The notes under the pieces are model-generated. The model worked only from the letters and a program-made list of their open reading frames with translations, was not told where the DNA came from and did no database searches. A stretch of 64,000 nt of DNA, taken from assembly GCF_027409185.1 (NCBI RefSeq), contig NC_084466.1, positions 69,422,501 to 69,486,500 of the forward strand, given 5' to 3'. Made by a program: the position numbers and the translations under genes. Positions 36,989 through 47,799 of this stretch are shown here, piece after piece. How positions within the stretch are numbered: the stretch's first letter is position 1; the number at the start of each line of letters is the position of its first letter. The stretch comes from Cynocephalus volans. Its lineage: Eukaryota > Chordata > Mammalia > Dermoptera > Cynocephalidae.

Positions 36989-38990
36989 TTTCTTTCTTTC
37001 TTTTTTTTACATGCAATACTTTTATTTTAGCCATGCAAGGAAAGCTATTTCAGAATCTAGTTTAAAGCAAGCAGCTGTGTATAGACAATAAAAGAGGCAA
37101 CATTTTGTTACAGCTCAGCACACAGCATTCAAAGCAAACAGGCATGAGACAAGGCATATTTATGTAGCATTAAAACCAGATGAATAAAATTGAGGGGGGA
37201 GGGATGGAGGAAAAAAGTGGAAATGAAAGACCAATGTTTCCCAATGCTTTGAATGAATGATGCTACATTTCTCATTTGATAGCATATCTAGGTGCTTCAA
37301 AAGCAGTGCATTACAGCAAGAATGGTAAGAATGGAAATAACTGATCTGTATACATGCCTAGTACTAAGTTCCATCAAAACTCATTGGCATAGGTCTTCTT
37401 TCAGTGGTAAACCAGTTCAAGCATCTTCTGAAGTTATTGTTTAATGACAACTTACTTAATTCAGGCTTTAAACTGTCTAAATATAAACAATTACTTATTT
37501 GATACTTTTCCTTTTATAATAAAATATGCTGCATGTTTTATTAAAAGGGCATACAATAGTGATCAATATTAATGGTTTTAATACTCAGAAACAAAGCCAT
37601 AATTAACAAAGTACTAAGTATTTAAATGAAGACTTAATATATTAGAAACCCATAACTAGTAAAAAAAAGTATTAAAGTACTGAAACTGAACGTTAGAATT
37701 TTTGAACTATATAAATAAACTCAGTATTAATACTTTGAAAGGGTTACTATTAGGCAACAGATATTGCAAAAGAGACTTTTCCAACATAGCTTTTAGATGT
37801 TCTTAAAGGAAGTGTTCAATATTATTATATAGCACAAACGTGACTCAATAAATGTGGCACTAAAGAGTTTCTTAAAAACTGAATATTTTAACCATAAATA
37901 TTATATAACAGCATAATTTAACTTTCTTGAATTATTTCCACATACACTTTTATGTGATACATTAGAATACATTAGCTCATATAGACTGTAAGATAATCAA
38001 TCACACTAAATACAATTTCTTTTTTTTTTCTCCCAATATTTGAAGACCAAACCACACTGTATATATTATGGCACTGCTTATTTCCACTTATATGTATTTT
38101 TTTTAGTAAACATTTTAATGATTGCCAGGTTTTCCTCTTACAAGATTAATCATAGATGGTTCATTAAGGACAATATGGATGAAATTAAGATCAAGTATCA
38201 CTCAAAACATTCATAGGCCATATTTTGTCAAGATGAAATTAAATCAGTTGTGGACAGGAATAAGCTATATTAAGAAAATTTAAACAGAAAAGAGGAACAG
38301 GAACAGGAAAAATAATACAATCATAAAGGTACTAGTTCTGAAATGTTCTATTATTATTATATGAGCTAACCAGTCACCAAGCTGAGGATATTTTCTTATA
38401 TGTGTATATCAGCTGTTTCCTCTGTGAAATTCTGCATACTCAATGAGTAGTCATTTAATACACAGGGACATTAAAATACTCATGACATGGCTTCTGCAAT
38501 AGATCGTCCTATTCAATTGCTTTAAGGACATTTTTCTTGGATGTTTCCTTAACTTCCCCTCCCAGGAGAAACCCATCCAAAGTAAAATACTCCTTCTTAA
38601 AATTAAAGATGATATCAAGTTCACACACACTGCCAAAATACTTGTCAAGTAATTCCACATAATGAAGAATTATTTCTAGGGTAATTAGCTCATTGTCCTG
38701 ATCTTCACAGCAAAAATACAGACTAGCATATCTTTCGTAAACGTTCTTCAGAATCTTGCCACTCAAGGAAGCTGCACATTTAGGTTTCTGTGCTAAAACA
38801 ATTTGAACAAGTTCTCTTGTGATCTTTTTCTTCTCTTTGATAGTGGGACATACCATTTCTGCAGTGGAAGCTTTCTCCGACAACTAAAAAGCAATATAAA
38901 CTGCAGCGCAGCCAAGGCCCGCGAGCTTGGCAGGGCCCAGCCAGCCGCAGCAGCAGCAGTGGCTGAGGGGAAGCCCCCATTGCCCCACAA
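36989..38990 (-). pseudogene. AP1S2: AP1S2 processed pseudogene (AP-1 sigma-1B adaptin)
   Basis: Minus-strand sequence aligns with the small sigma chain of the AP-1 clathrin adaptor. LQFILLFS and QKWYVPLS come from a start near 38906 (the initiator Met codon is now CTG). A frame change then leads to [48 protein letters not shown] and NVLKAIE (38509-38883). A TAG at 38506-38508 replaces the next codon; the tail continues in frame to a second stop at 38456. There are no introns, a long 3' UTR-like region follows, an AATAAA (minus, 37021-37026) lies about 12 bases before an A-rich tail at 36989-37008. This is a retrocopy inside the NEK5 intron; no clear target duplication. Confidence 0.9.
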
Positions 38991-39149
38991 TTTGAGTTAT
39001 GACATGTCTAGGTGTGAATTTCCTTTCATTGTTGCTGCTTGGTAATTGTTTTATTTCCAAGAAAGGACGAGCCATGGCTTTCAATAATTATAAAAAATTC
39101 AGCTGTAACTGCTTTGAATATTGTTTTCCTCTATTCTCTTCTGGAACTA

Positions 39150-39227
39150 GGGTACTTCAAAAAATTTGTGGAAAAATAGAATTCAAAGATAATACAATTA
39201 TTTCCACAAACTTTTGAAGTACCCTCG
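39150..39227. mobile_element. Palindromic mariner-like MITE, copy 3
   Basis: A 78-bp palindrome with left end GGGTACTTCAAAAAATTTG and right end ending GAAGTACCCTCG. TA lies on both sides (39148-39149 and 39228-39229). Best preserved of the three copies. Confidence 0.85.
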
Positions 39228-39417
39228 TATATTGGAACTTCGGGCCTTAACTCCTCTTTCACAGTTTCCATCATTTTTTTCTCAGACCTATCTTCTAGTT
39301 AATTCCTTAATTAACTGTACATATTGTTTTTTAAACCATTTGCTGAATTTTAATTTCCACTAGTAGATTTTTAAAACTTCCAGAAGTTCTAGTTAATTAT
39401 CAAAATCTTTGCAATGA

Positions 39418-39778
39418 TCTTAATGTTTATGTCTCTCCCCCCCACCAAAATTTATATATTGAAACCTAATCCCCAATGTGATAGTACTAAGAGATGGGGG
39501 TCCTTTAGGAGGTGATTAGGTCATGAGGACTGAGCCCTTATTAATGGGATTAGTGCCTTTAAAAAAGAGGCCTGAGGGATCTTGTTTGCCCTTCCGCCAC
39601 ATTAGGACACAGCTAGAAGGGGCTGTCTATGAAGCCAAGAGCTAGCCCTCACCAGATACCAAATGTGCTGGCACCTTGATCTTGTACTTCCCAGAATCTA
39701 GAACTGTAAGAAGTAAATTTCTGTTACTTATGAGAGTTACGTATTCTGAGGTATTTTGTTAAAGCAGCCTGAGGTTGA
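39418..39778 (+). repeat. MaLR LTR (MST-like)
   Basis: 'ttatatattgaaacctaatccccaatgtgatagtac', 'ggaggtgattaggtcatgagg', 'cctcaccagataccaaatgtgctggcaccttgat' and 'gaactgtaagaagtaaatttctgtt' are diagnostic. Confidence 0.85.
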
Positions 39779-39781
39779 TTG

Positions 39782-40447
39782 AATTACGTCCCCCCAAAAC
39801 TCACTGAAGCTTGAATAGTGTCCTCCAAGTTTTATGTATTAGAAACGTGGCCCTAGGGCCAGCCTGTGGCTCGCTTGGGAGAGCCTGATGCTGATAACAC
39901 CAAGGCCATGAGTTCAGATCTCTATATAGGGATGGCCAGTTAGCTCACTTGGGAGAGCGTGGTGCTGACAACACCAAGCCAGCGTGGTGCTGACAACACC
40001 AAGCCAGCGTGGTGATGACAACACCAAGCCAAGGGTTAAGATCCCCTTACTGGTCATCTTTTTAAAATAAAAAAAAAACGTGGCCCTAACTGTGACTGTT
40101 AAAAGGGTGGGAAATCCTATTATGGTAATTGTAAGGTGGAGGCTTGAAGAGGTGATTAGATTGCAGGACCATGCCATAGCGAATGGATTAAAAATGGTGG
40201 TCGGTGCATGGTTCTGAGGGCTTTAAAAGGAGAGGAAAGTCTGTCTCCCTTGCTCTCTCTGAGCTACCATTTTTGCAGTGTGATTCCCCTCCATCGCTGA
40301 AGTCACCATCAAAGAAAGCCTTCACCAGATATGTTCCCTGGACTTTGGACTTCCCAGCCTCTGAAACTGTAAGCTATATATTTCATTTTCTTGCTAAATT
40401 ACCCAGTTCCATATGTTTTGTTATAAGCAACAGAAATAGACTAACAC
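39782..40447 (+). repeat. Second MaLR-like LTR, split by a SINE
   Basis: 'ttgaattacgtccccccaaaactc' to the SINE at 39856, then 'gtgactgttaaaagggtgggaaatcc', 'gaggtgattagattgcaggacc', 'ttcccagcctctgaaactgtaagc' and 'aacagaaatagactaacac'. An ERVL-MaLR organisation is evident; subfamily open. Confidence 0.7.
39856..40075 (+). mobile_element. Dimeric tRNA-derived SINE with internal 25-bp triplication
   Basis: First unit 'gggccagcctgtggctcgcttgggagagcc', second unit 'gggatggccagttagctcacttgggagagcg', ending 'aagatccccttactggtcatc' and an A-tail. Flanked by AAACGTGGCCCTA at 39843-39855 and 40076-40088. Within the second unit, 39956-39980, 39981-40005 and 40006-40030 are a 25-bp segment in three exact-length copies (one substitution in the third). 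Confidence 0.95.
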
Positions 40448-40821
40448 ACAGCCTAAACAGACTGATATGATCTTCCTGCTCTTTGTTGAGGGACTGCTTA
40501 TTTCTCATGTATTGATTTTTTATTTTAATTAAATAATTTTAAATATACAATATTATAGTTTTCATAGGATAATTATATTATCTGAAGTTCTTTATGGTCT
40601 AATTCAGCTAATTGTTGTATTTGCTAACTCTCACAGTGGATTCTACTTTTAAATTTTCAATTGTGAGCTCATCTTCAGTGGAGCTTCAGTGAGAAAATCC
40701 AATGTTTATCCTTCCAGAATGTTTTAGATTTACTTCTTCTAGAGATCTCAGAAGTACTTACCATCCCTTAATTTTAAGATTAATTTCTCAATGTAGATGT
40801 TTCCAGACCATCCAAGTATTG

Positions 40822-41000
40822 GCTTTTTTTGTTGTTTTTTTTTTTTATAGATGACCAGTAAGGGGATCTCAACCCTTTGCTTGGTATTGTCAGCACCACG
40901 CTCACCCAGTGAGCTAACCGGCCATCCCTATATAGGATCCGAACCCGTGGCCTTGATGTTATCAGCACCGCACTCTCCCGAGTGAGCCACGGGCCGACCC
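40822..41000 (-). mobile_element. Dimeric tRNA-derived SINE with 16-bp target duplication
   Basis: Minus-oriented dimer: 'cgggtcggcccgtggctcactcgggagag' then 'gggatggccggttagctcactgggtgagcg'. Perfect target duplication GACCATCCAAGTATTG at 40806-40821 and 41001-41016. Confidence 0.95.
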
Positions 41001-41179
41001 GACCATCCAAGTATTGTAATTCAAACTCCAAACCCAAGTGAAGTTAAATTCATGGTTATAAACTTCTTGGGGAGAATTTTTCTCCCACAGATTGAGCCAA
41101 ACAGACAAGCTACATTACTGGGATATTTTTCTAGACTACCTTCTCTTCAACAGTTCCAGCAAGCAAGAATGGAGGGAGA

Positions 41180-42780
41180 CCCAATGAAGAAAACATTATA
41201 TATGTAGGAGGTTCACAGGGTGAGGAAGGGAAGAAAGGAAAAAAATTTTTTAACCCTTTCAAACAAAATAAGCCCACAACCCAAAATTCCAAAACACATG
41301 AATAAATCTAATAATGAGACAGATGGGCACAAAATTTTTTTTAAAAAGTTGGACTATAAACTAACTCCAGATGAAATTATTTTTATGGAGGATTTTGATA
41401 AAGCTCCTAAAGTAATAAGTATGCTCAAAGAGAAAAATTAAAGCACAGCATCCATTTTTTTTTAATTATGGGAAATAATTATAATTATGCAATAATGAAA
41501 CAAGAACATATGAATATAAGAAAGAACAATTATCTTGGGCATGAAATATATCATTATTTAAATTAAAAACTCAATATATGAGGCCCAGATAAGATTAGAT
41601 GGTATTCAAGAATTCACCTGGAATGGAATAAAGAGGAGAATAAAAAATATGAAAGTACAATTAGTTATTGTTGAGGATAGACTGAAAAGCTCTAAAATAT
41701 ATCTCATCAGAGGGCCAAAATGGTAAATAGAAAAAAAATAAGAAAAGCAATACTTGGAGAAATAATAGGTAAACATTTTTTCAGAACGAAAGAAAGTCAT
41801 AGGTTCTCAAAAGAAAGTGAAGCAATCAGGATAAAAGACATTTCCAGACCTAGACATACCACAGTGAAACATAAGAACTTAAAAGATAAAAAGAAAATTA
41901 TGAAAATGTCAGGGAGAAAGTTAGAATATCTATAAAGGAAAAATAATGAGATGATAGCAGATTTCTCACCAACAATAACAGAGACCAGGAAAAAAATGAT
42001 TCTCAACCTAAAATTATATGATCAGCAAAATTAATGCTGAAGATTGAGGGCAAAATAAAAGTTAATTTTTGATATGCAAAGAGTAAGAAAGTTTACCACC
42101 CACTGACCTATCATAAATAATTATTAAAGGATATACATCAACAAAAAGAAAAATGAAATCAGAGAGAAAGCATGGGATAGGAAAAAACCATGGCAAGTTC
42201 AGAAAATGATAAACTACATTGGTAAATTCAGTTAAGTTTGAGAATTAAAAATATATACATATTTTATATATATAACATTTTTTATTTTAAAAAGATAAAA
42301 ATTAGATTAAATGATTTGATGCTTGATATTTAAAATATCCCAGTTACAAAAAATAAAAAATAAAAACACAAAAAAACAAACATGTGGCAGGATGTGGGGG
42401 GAGAAAAGAAACAGTGTTGATAATTGTTAAACCTGGATGATGGATACATAAGGGTTCATTATGCTATTCTACTTGTACTATGTTTGAAGTTTTCCACAAT
42501 AAAACAGTTTTTTAAACCAATTTATAATAATATAAAATATCAGGATGAAGAGTTTCAGTGGATACTTAAATTGTGCTTATCACATTTGGCAGGAAGGAAG
42601 GAAACTGAGGAAATTTTGAATTTGTTAGATCAATTTGTAGGTAGTGAATAAAAGATAACTGTTAAAAAAATAGAAACATAATGTATATCTTCAAAATTGG
42701 TATAGAAAAAAAGAATAATATAGAAAAGTTTTTCAGCTTAATGAAAGATTAGGAAAGAAGGGAAAAAGAAAAAGAGAAAT
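41180..42780 (+). repeat. Old L1/HAL1-type LINE fragment
   Basis: A-rich plus-strand sequence with ORF1-like segments ('aaacacatgaataaatctaataatgag', 'gactataaactaactccagatgaaat') and long lysine-rich frames. It fits HAL1 or L1M ORF1/ORF2 remnants; family call moderate. Confidence 0.55.
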
Positions 42781-42807
42781 GATGGCAAATAGAAAACCAA
42801 AATGATA

Positions 42808-42962
42808 GGGCCGAGCCCGTGGCGCACTTGGTAGAGTGCGGCACTGGGAGCGCTGCGACGCTCCCGCCGCGGGTTCGGATCCTATATAGAACTGGCCAGT
42901 GCACTCACTGGCTGAGTGCCGGTCATGAAAAGGACAAAAAAAAAAAAAAAAAGAAAAGAAAA
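42808..42962 (+). mobile_element. Young SINE, 'GAGCCCGTGGCGCAC' variant
   Basis: tRNA-like head with A-box region 'gtggcgcacttggtagagtgcgg', a self-complementary 'gagcgctgcgacgctc', B-box 'gggttcggatcc', a short second unit 'actggccagtgcactcactgg' and an A-rich tail. Target duplication AGAAAACCAAAATGATA at 42791-42807 and 42963-42979, perfect over 17 bp. Nearly identical to the copy at 53271. Confidence 0.95.
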
Positions 42963-42979
42963 AGAAAACCAAAATGATA

Positions 42980-43936
42980 TAGGAGAGTGAAACTCAAATA
43001 TGTCAATAATTATAATCAATGTTACTAAATTAAACTAATTAAAAGACATTATCACAGGAGTAGCATATCAAGCAGCTATATGTACTATATAAGGAACATA
43101 TAATTAAACCACAAAAAAAGATGAAAATAAAAAAATCAAAAAATGTCATAAAAATACTAAAAAATAAAGAATTAAAGAAGTTGAAATAGCAGTATCCAGA
43201 TAAAATAGAATTTAAGGCAAACAGCATTAAATAGGGACAAAATATGACAATACATAATGTAAGAAAGAGACATTTCACCAAATTGATATAACAATCATAA
43301 ATTAGAACATGGCTTGTGCATATTTAAAGTGTATTGAAAAGGAGATAGAATTATAAGGAAAAATCGTCAAAACTACAAACATAGTTAAAGATTTTAATGC
43401 ACCTCTATCAGGAAGTGAAAAAGGAAAAAAAAAAAAGCCTACAGAACATTTTAAAAAAATGTTTAAGCTGATGTAATAGATAATTATATAGAACCTATGT
43501 ACTCCCAAAATAGTAAACATATGCATTTGTAACAAACATAAAATTGACCCTGTAACTCAATATTAAGAGAGTCCCAGTAAATTTTTTTTTAATTACCAAA
43601 ATGTAAATGATGGTCTCTGTCCATAGGCAAGTAAGTCAAAAATCCTGATTTTTTTTTTTTAAAAGTGATTAAAAAATTGATTAAAAACATCAAACTTGAA
43701 TCATAAGATAATGAATAACAAAACCAAGAAACTGAGAAAATATTGGCAAAGTAGATATCTGACAAAGAACTGGTAGCAAGGATATATAAATAATTTCTAT
43801 AACTCAGAAAATATAAAGACACCTCTATACACCCATTAGATTGGATAAAATTTTAGAAACTGACCACACCAAGTATTGGTAAATATGAAGAGCAACTGGA
43901 ACTTTCACACACTGTTCATAGGAATATAAAATGGCA
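42980..43936 (+). repeat. L1 fragment continuing to the solo LTR
   Basis: A-rich LINE sequence. 43830-43936 is recognisably L1 ORF2 tail ('ccaagtattggtaaatatgaagagcaactgg', 'cacactgttcataggaatataaaatgg'). It resumes at 44447 after the LTR insertion. Confidence 0.7.
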
Positions 43937-43940
43937 TAAC

Positions 43941-44446
43941 TGTGAGAAATACCCTTACCTGTCCAATGCCAAAGAATGGATACAGAGACACAAGGTACAG
44001 CGAAGCAAGTCTTTAATAGCAGTCTTGCAAGATCGGGTGTCTGGGTGTCTGATGGGCAGGCACAACCAAAATGGTTACAAGAAGCAATTTATTCCCTAGG
44101 GCACAAGTCCCTCCCCGAGTTCCTCATTGGCTGACTACTATGGAGTATACAATCTTCCCAGACGTCACCTAAGTTTTATTATTTCCTCATAAGGCTTTCC
44201 TTTGTCTGACGGCTCAGGATAAGCCTGCAGAAAAAGGCTCACCAAAAGTTCTGAGAAGGGCGAAGAACCAGGAAGTAAAGAGAACAAGGGGCTGGTGACT
44301 AGCCACCATCTTGAGAAGTCATTTCTCAAGGGTGACATGCTGTTTCTGACCTCTGTTCAGGAACTCTCTGGGAACAGGTTGAGGCAGTTAAACAACTTTT
44401 GTTAAGCTATTCCTGAAAAATCAATCACTTAGGCTATTTTCTTACA
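43941..44446 (-). repeat. Solo LTR inserted in an L1, 4-bp target duplication
   Basis: 506 bp with plus-strand ends TGTGAGAAAT...TTTTCTTACA and TAAC on both sides (43937-43940 and 44447-44450). The flanking L1 text joins seamlessly across one TAAC. No internal retroviral sequence remains. Strand tentative, from promoter-like content on the minus strand. Confidence 0.85.
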
Positions 44447-46289
44447 TAACCACTTTGGAAAACAGTTTGGCAATTTCTTAAAAACTTGAACATTCACCTA
44501 CCATGCTCAACCATTCCACTCCTAGGTATTTATCCACAAGAAACAAAAATTTATGCCTACACAAAGACATGTACAGAAATAGTCACAGCAATTTTATTTA
44601 TAATAGCCCCAAACTGGATACCCAAACACATGCCCATTAACAAGTGAATATATAAACAAATTTGCTAACATTTTTTTAGCAGTAAAAAATCAATGAATTA
44701 TCAATATATGCAACAACATGGATGAGTCTCAAAATTATTCTCCAACAGTAGGGTTTCTAGGAAACTTAAGGTTGTTGTCTCTCAGCAGTCTTAAGCAAAA
44801 GCCCAAGACAGAGAAGTGCTTATCTCTTAAAAAGATTTGTGGGTCTGGCTTTTGTCTAATGAAGGGAATTCCAGAAAGAGTTGCAGAGACCTAAAAGATT
44901 TTTGAAAGAAATATACAGGCAGAAACAGAGCCAGGTTGGACTGAAAGGGACAGAGACAGTACAAAATGACAAAAGGCCATTGGACTCCAAAATTCTACTG
45001 GTACAAAGGAGGCTGAGAAAACTCTCTCCTCCTTTCCTTCTTCCTTTGCTAGAAAAGCTGATTCTAATGTTCATATGGAAAAAACAAGCAAGGCTAGCCA
45101 GGAAAATTCTGAAAAAGGAGAATTTACTAGTATCTGAAATGATGATGTATATTTAGGGGAGTTAGCTCGCCAAAATAATAAACCATATTGTAAACAATAT
45201 GTTTATAATACAATAATTAGACTAGAAAGAATAGGAATTGGATGCAAATACATATTAAAACGTAGTATATCATAAAAGTAGCATTTCAAATTGGTAGCAA
45301 AAATAAAAATTTTCAGTAAATGATGTTGGAATAAGTGAGGAATTATTTGGGAGAAAAAATAAAGGTGGATCCACACTTTGCAGTGTAATATGAATAAAAT
45401 GCAAGATGAATAACATACTTAACTATATAGAAAATTAAATCATAAAAGTACTTTAAATCATAGGATCATTTCTTATAAAATAATTGATAAATCAAACTAG
45501 ATAAAAATAAAAAATGTCTACATGGCACAGACACTATAAATAAAATCAGAAGGCAAACAAAAAACTGGGGAAAATATTCTTGCATCATATTACAGATAAA
45601 AGACTAATTTCTCTAAAATGCAAAAAGTTCCCAAAATCAATATAATGTTAACACCTTAATTTTTAAAATGGCTAAGGCTATGAATAAATTATTCTTGAAG
45701 GAAGAAATAAAGATGGCTCTTTAGCATATGGAAAGACAACCTCACTCATTAAAAAAATGCTAATTAAAACTAGCCTGAAATGTCATTGTTATTTTGCCTA
45801 TCAATTGTGCAATGATCCAAAAATTTGATAACACACTGAGCAAGAGAATGGGGGGGGGGGGAATAGGCCATATTCTGATGTTAATAGGTGTAACCTCTGT
45901 GAAACACAATTTTACAATATCCAATTTACACATGTACATGTATAAATTGACCCAATACTTTGTTCTGGGAATTTAAATTATACATATACTAGTACCTGAA
46001 ATAATGATGTATATTCAAGAGACACTGTTAAGTGGGAAAAAAAGCAAGTTATAGGATAGTGCACTATGAAACCATTTCTAGAACAAAGAAAAAAGAATAC
46101 ACATACACAAGAAATACATTTCTGCTTATGTTTTAATGGAATTCTTCTGGAGAATTATGCACAAGAAGCAGATTAGATTGGTTGACTCTATGGAGGAGGA
46201 TTGCATGGCTGAGGTAAAGAGAGAACAGGAAGATTGTGATTTGAGTGAACTTTTTAAATTTGGAACCATGTAAATATATTATCTATCCT
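44447..46289 (+). repeat. L1 ORF2-tail fragments
   Basis: 44451-44740 continues the interrupted L1 ('ggtatttatccacaagaaac', 'atgtacagaaatagtcacagc', 'caacaacatggatgagtctc'). 45060-46290 holds further L1 pieces ('ttcatatggaaaaaacaagcaagg'). Frames are short and broken. Confidence 0.7.
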
Positions 46290-46303
46290 AAAAGTAAATT
46301 ATA

Positions 46304-46394
46304 GGGCTGGCTAGTTAGTTCAGTTGGTAAGAACAAGGTGTTATAACACCAAGGTCAAGGGTTTGGATCCCCATACTGGCCAGCCACCAAACAA
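46304..46394 (+). mobile_element. tRNA-derived SINE monomer with 14-bp target duplication
   Basis: 'gggctggctagttagttcagttggtaagaac' (A-box region), 'caagggtttggatcccc' (B-box), A-rich tail. AAAAGTAAATTATA at 46290-46303 and 46395-46408. Confidence 0.93.
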
Positions 46395-46408
46395 AAAAGT
46401 AAATTATA

Positions 46409-47160
46409 ATAAAATTTTTAAAATTCAAAGGACTCCAAATTTCAGAAGAAGAGAGTTCAGTATGGTTGCAGAATACAACATCAATAGTGTTCTATACACT
46501 AGCAGTAGCCAATTTGAAAACACAGTAGGAGAAAAGTGATCCATTAACAATGGAAACAAAAACAAAAAATTAAGTGGTACCTATACCATGAAGAAAATAA
46601 TAAAAATACTGAAGAATACAAAAAAAAAAAGACATAAATAGATAAGGAGCTATAATTTATCCATGGATGTTAAGATGCACAGTCACCATCAATGCATGAA
46701 TGGATAAAGAAAATGTGATATATATACACAATGAAATACTATTCAGTCTTTAAAAAAGAAGGAAATTCTGTCGTTTGCAACAACATGGATGAACCTAGAA
46801 GATATTAAGTCAAGTGAAATAAGCCAGGCACAGAAAGACAAACACCACATGATCTCACTGAAAAGTGGAATCTAAAACAATGGAAGTCATAGAGGCTGAG
46901 AGTAAAATGGTGGTTACCAGAGGCTGGGAGGCGAGACGGACAGCAGGGAGACGTCGGTCAAAGGGTATAAAATTTCAGTTAGACAGAAGGAGTAAGTTGG
47001 ATCACAAATAAATGATAAATATGTGAAGTAATAAATATATTAATTAGCTTGACTTAGCCATTCTACAATATATACACATTACAAAACATCATATTGTATA
47101 CCATGAAATATACAATTTGTATTTGTCAATTAGAAAACAATTTTTTAAAAGATTTTTAAT
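46409..47160 (+). repeat. L1 3' end
   Basis: Signature L1 tail: 'gaatggataaagaaaatgtgatatatatacac', 'caacaacatggatgaacctagaa', 'ccaggcacagaaagacaaacaccacatgatctcac', then a 3' UTR with 'gtaccatgaaatatacaat'-type sequence. Less decayed than the copy at 10230. Confidence 0.9.
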
Positions 47161-47329
47161 CACAAAGATGTGAATTACTATAATTTAATCAACAAATGTA
47201 ATGTCATTCCCATCAAAATACCAAAAAAAGGTTCTCATGACACTTTGCAAGAGAATGCAAGCATGTCTATGATGAGTGACAGGCTGCAAGAACTAAGATA
47301 AGTTTGAAGAAAAAGGTGTGGAGGCTGGC

Positions 47330-47412
47330 CGGTTAGCTCAGTTGGTTAGAGTGCGGTGCTGATATCACCAAGGTCCAGGGTTTGATCCCTGTACTAGCCA
47401 GCTGCCAAAAAA
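47330..47412 (+). mobile_element. tRNA-Ile-like SINE monomer
   Basis: The most tRNA-like copy: 'ggctggccggttagctcagttggttagag' and 'gtccagggtttgatccctg', matching the A-box and B-box of mammalian tRNA-Ile genes. Flanked by near-identical 'gaaaaaggtgtgga' (left) and 'gaaaaagatgtgga' (right), one mismatch. Not a functional tRNA gene: the acceptor stem does not close and an A-tail follows. Confidence 0.9.
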
Positions 47413-47687
47413 AAAAGAATAGAAAAAGATGTGGAGACTAGAAGGTGTGGGTATTAGCCCTACCAGATACCAAAAGGCATGATAAAGTCATAGTAACTAA
47501 GACAGAATATCACTGATGTAAATAAAGAAAATGATGCCATTGGAGAAGAATGGAGAGCCCAGAAAAAAATCCATGTAAAACTTGGCCTCCTTAGCTAGGT
47601 CTCTGTCAGCTGCCTTCTATATCTCAACAACAGCATTTTAATTTTCTACCAGTGCTCAATTTAGACATCTGCATATGACCTACTCAC

Positions 47688-47799
47688 ATATCATCATCAT
47701 CAGATTCTGGTTCTAGTTGTTCCTCATCTACCTCAATGCCAGGGGCCATTTCCACCTCCTCCTCATCTTCTTTAGGGAGCCGTTGTTTTAATGGTCCCA
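47688..47799 (-). CDS. NEK5: NEK5 penultimate coding exon (assigned by synteny)
   Basis: Minus strand: acceptor TTTCTTTAACAG, 112 nt, donor GTGAGT. Translation is GPLKQRLPKEDEEEVEMA then PGIEVDEEQLEPESDDDD. The exon opens with two bases of a split codon and closes with two bases (AT), joining the single A of the exon at 35549 to give Ile. It is strongly acidic, like the following exon, so the two together make a disordered C-terminal tail. No kinase motif is present. Position and strand match human NEK5 next to ALG11. The plus-strand frame at 47736 is a shadow. Confidence 0.72.

Larger units (their letters stand above)
35550..47687 (-). other. NEK5: Last intron of the putative NEK5
   Basis: About 12.1 kb between the two exons. 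It holds a MIR, an AP1S2 processed pseudogene, mariner-like MITE, MaLR LTRs, L1 fragments, a solo LTR and five young SINEs. No further exon with splice signals was recognised. Confidence 0.65.

Noticed and set aside
38803-39217. Plus-strand frames over the AP1S2 pseudogene
   Set aside because: Antisense shadows of the retrocopy and of the MITE.
39956-40030. CRISPR-like array
   Set aside because: Only three contiguous copies without spacers, inside a eukaryotic SINE.
47330-47412. Possible tRNA-Ile gene
   Set aside because: Pol III boxes are present but the acceptor stem does not pair, an A-tail follows and near-identical flanking repeats mark it as a SINE.
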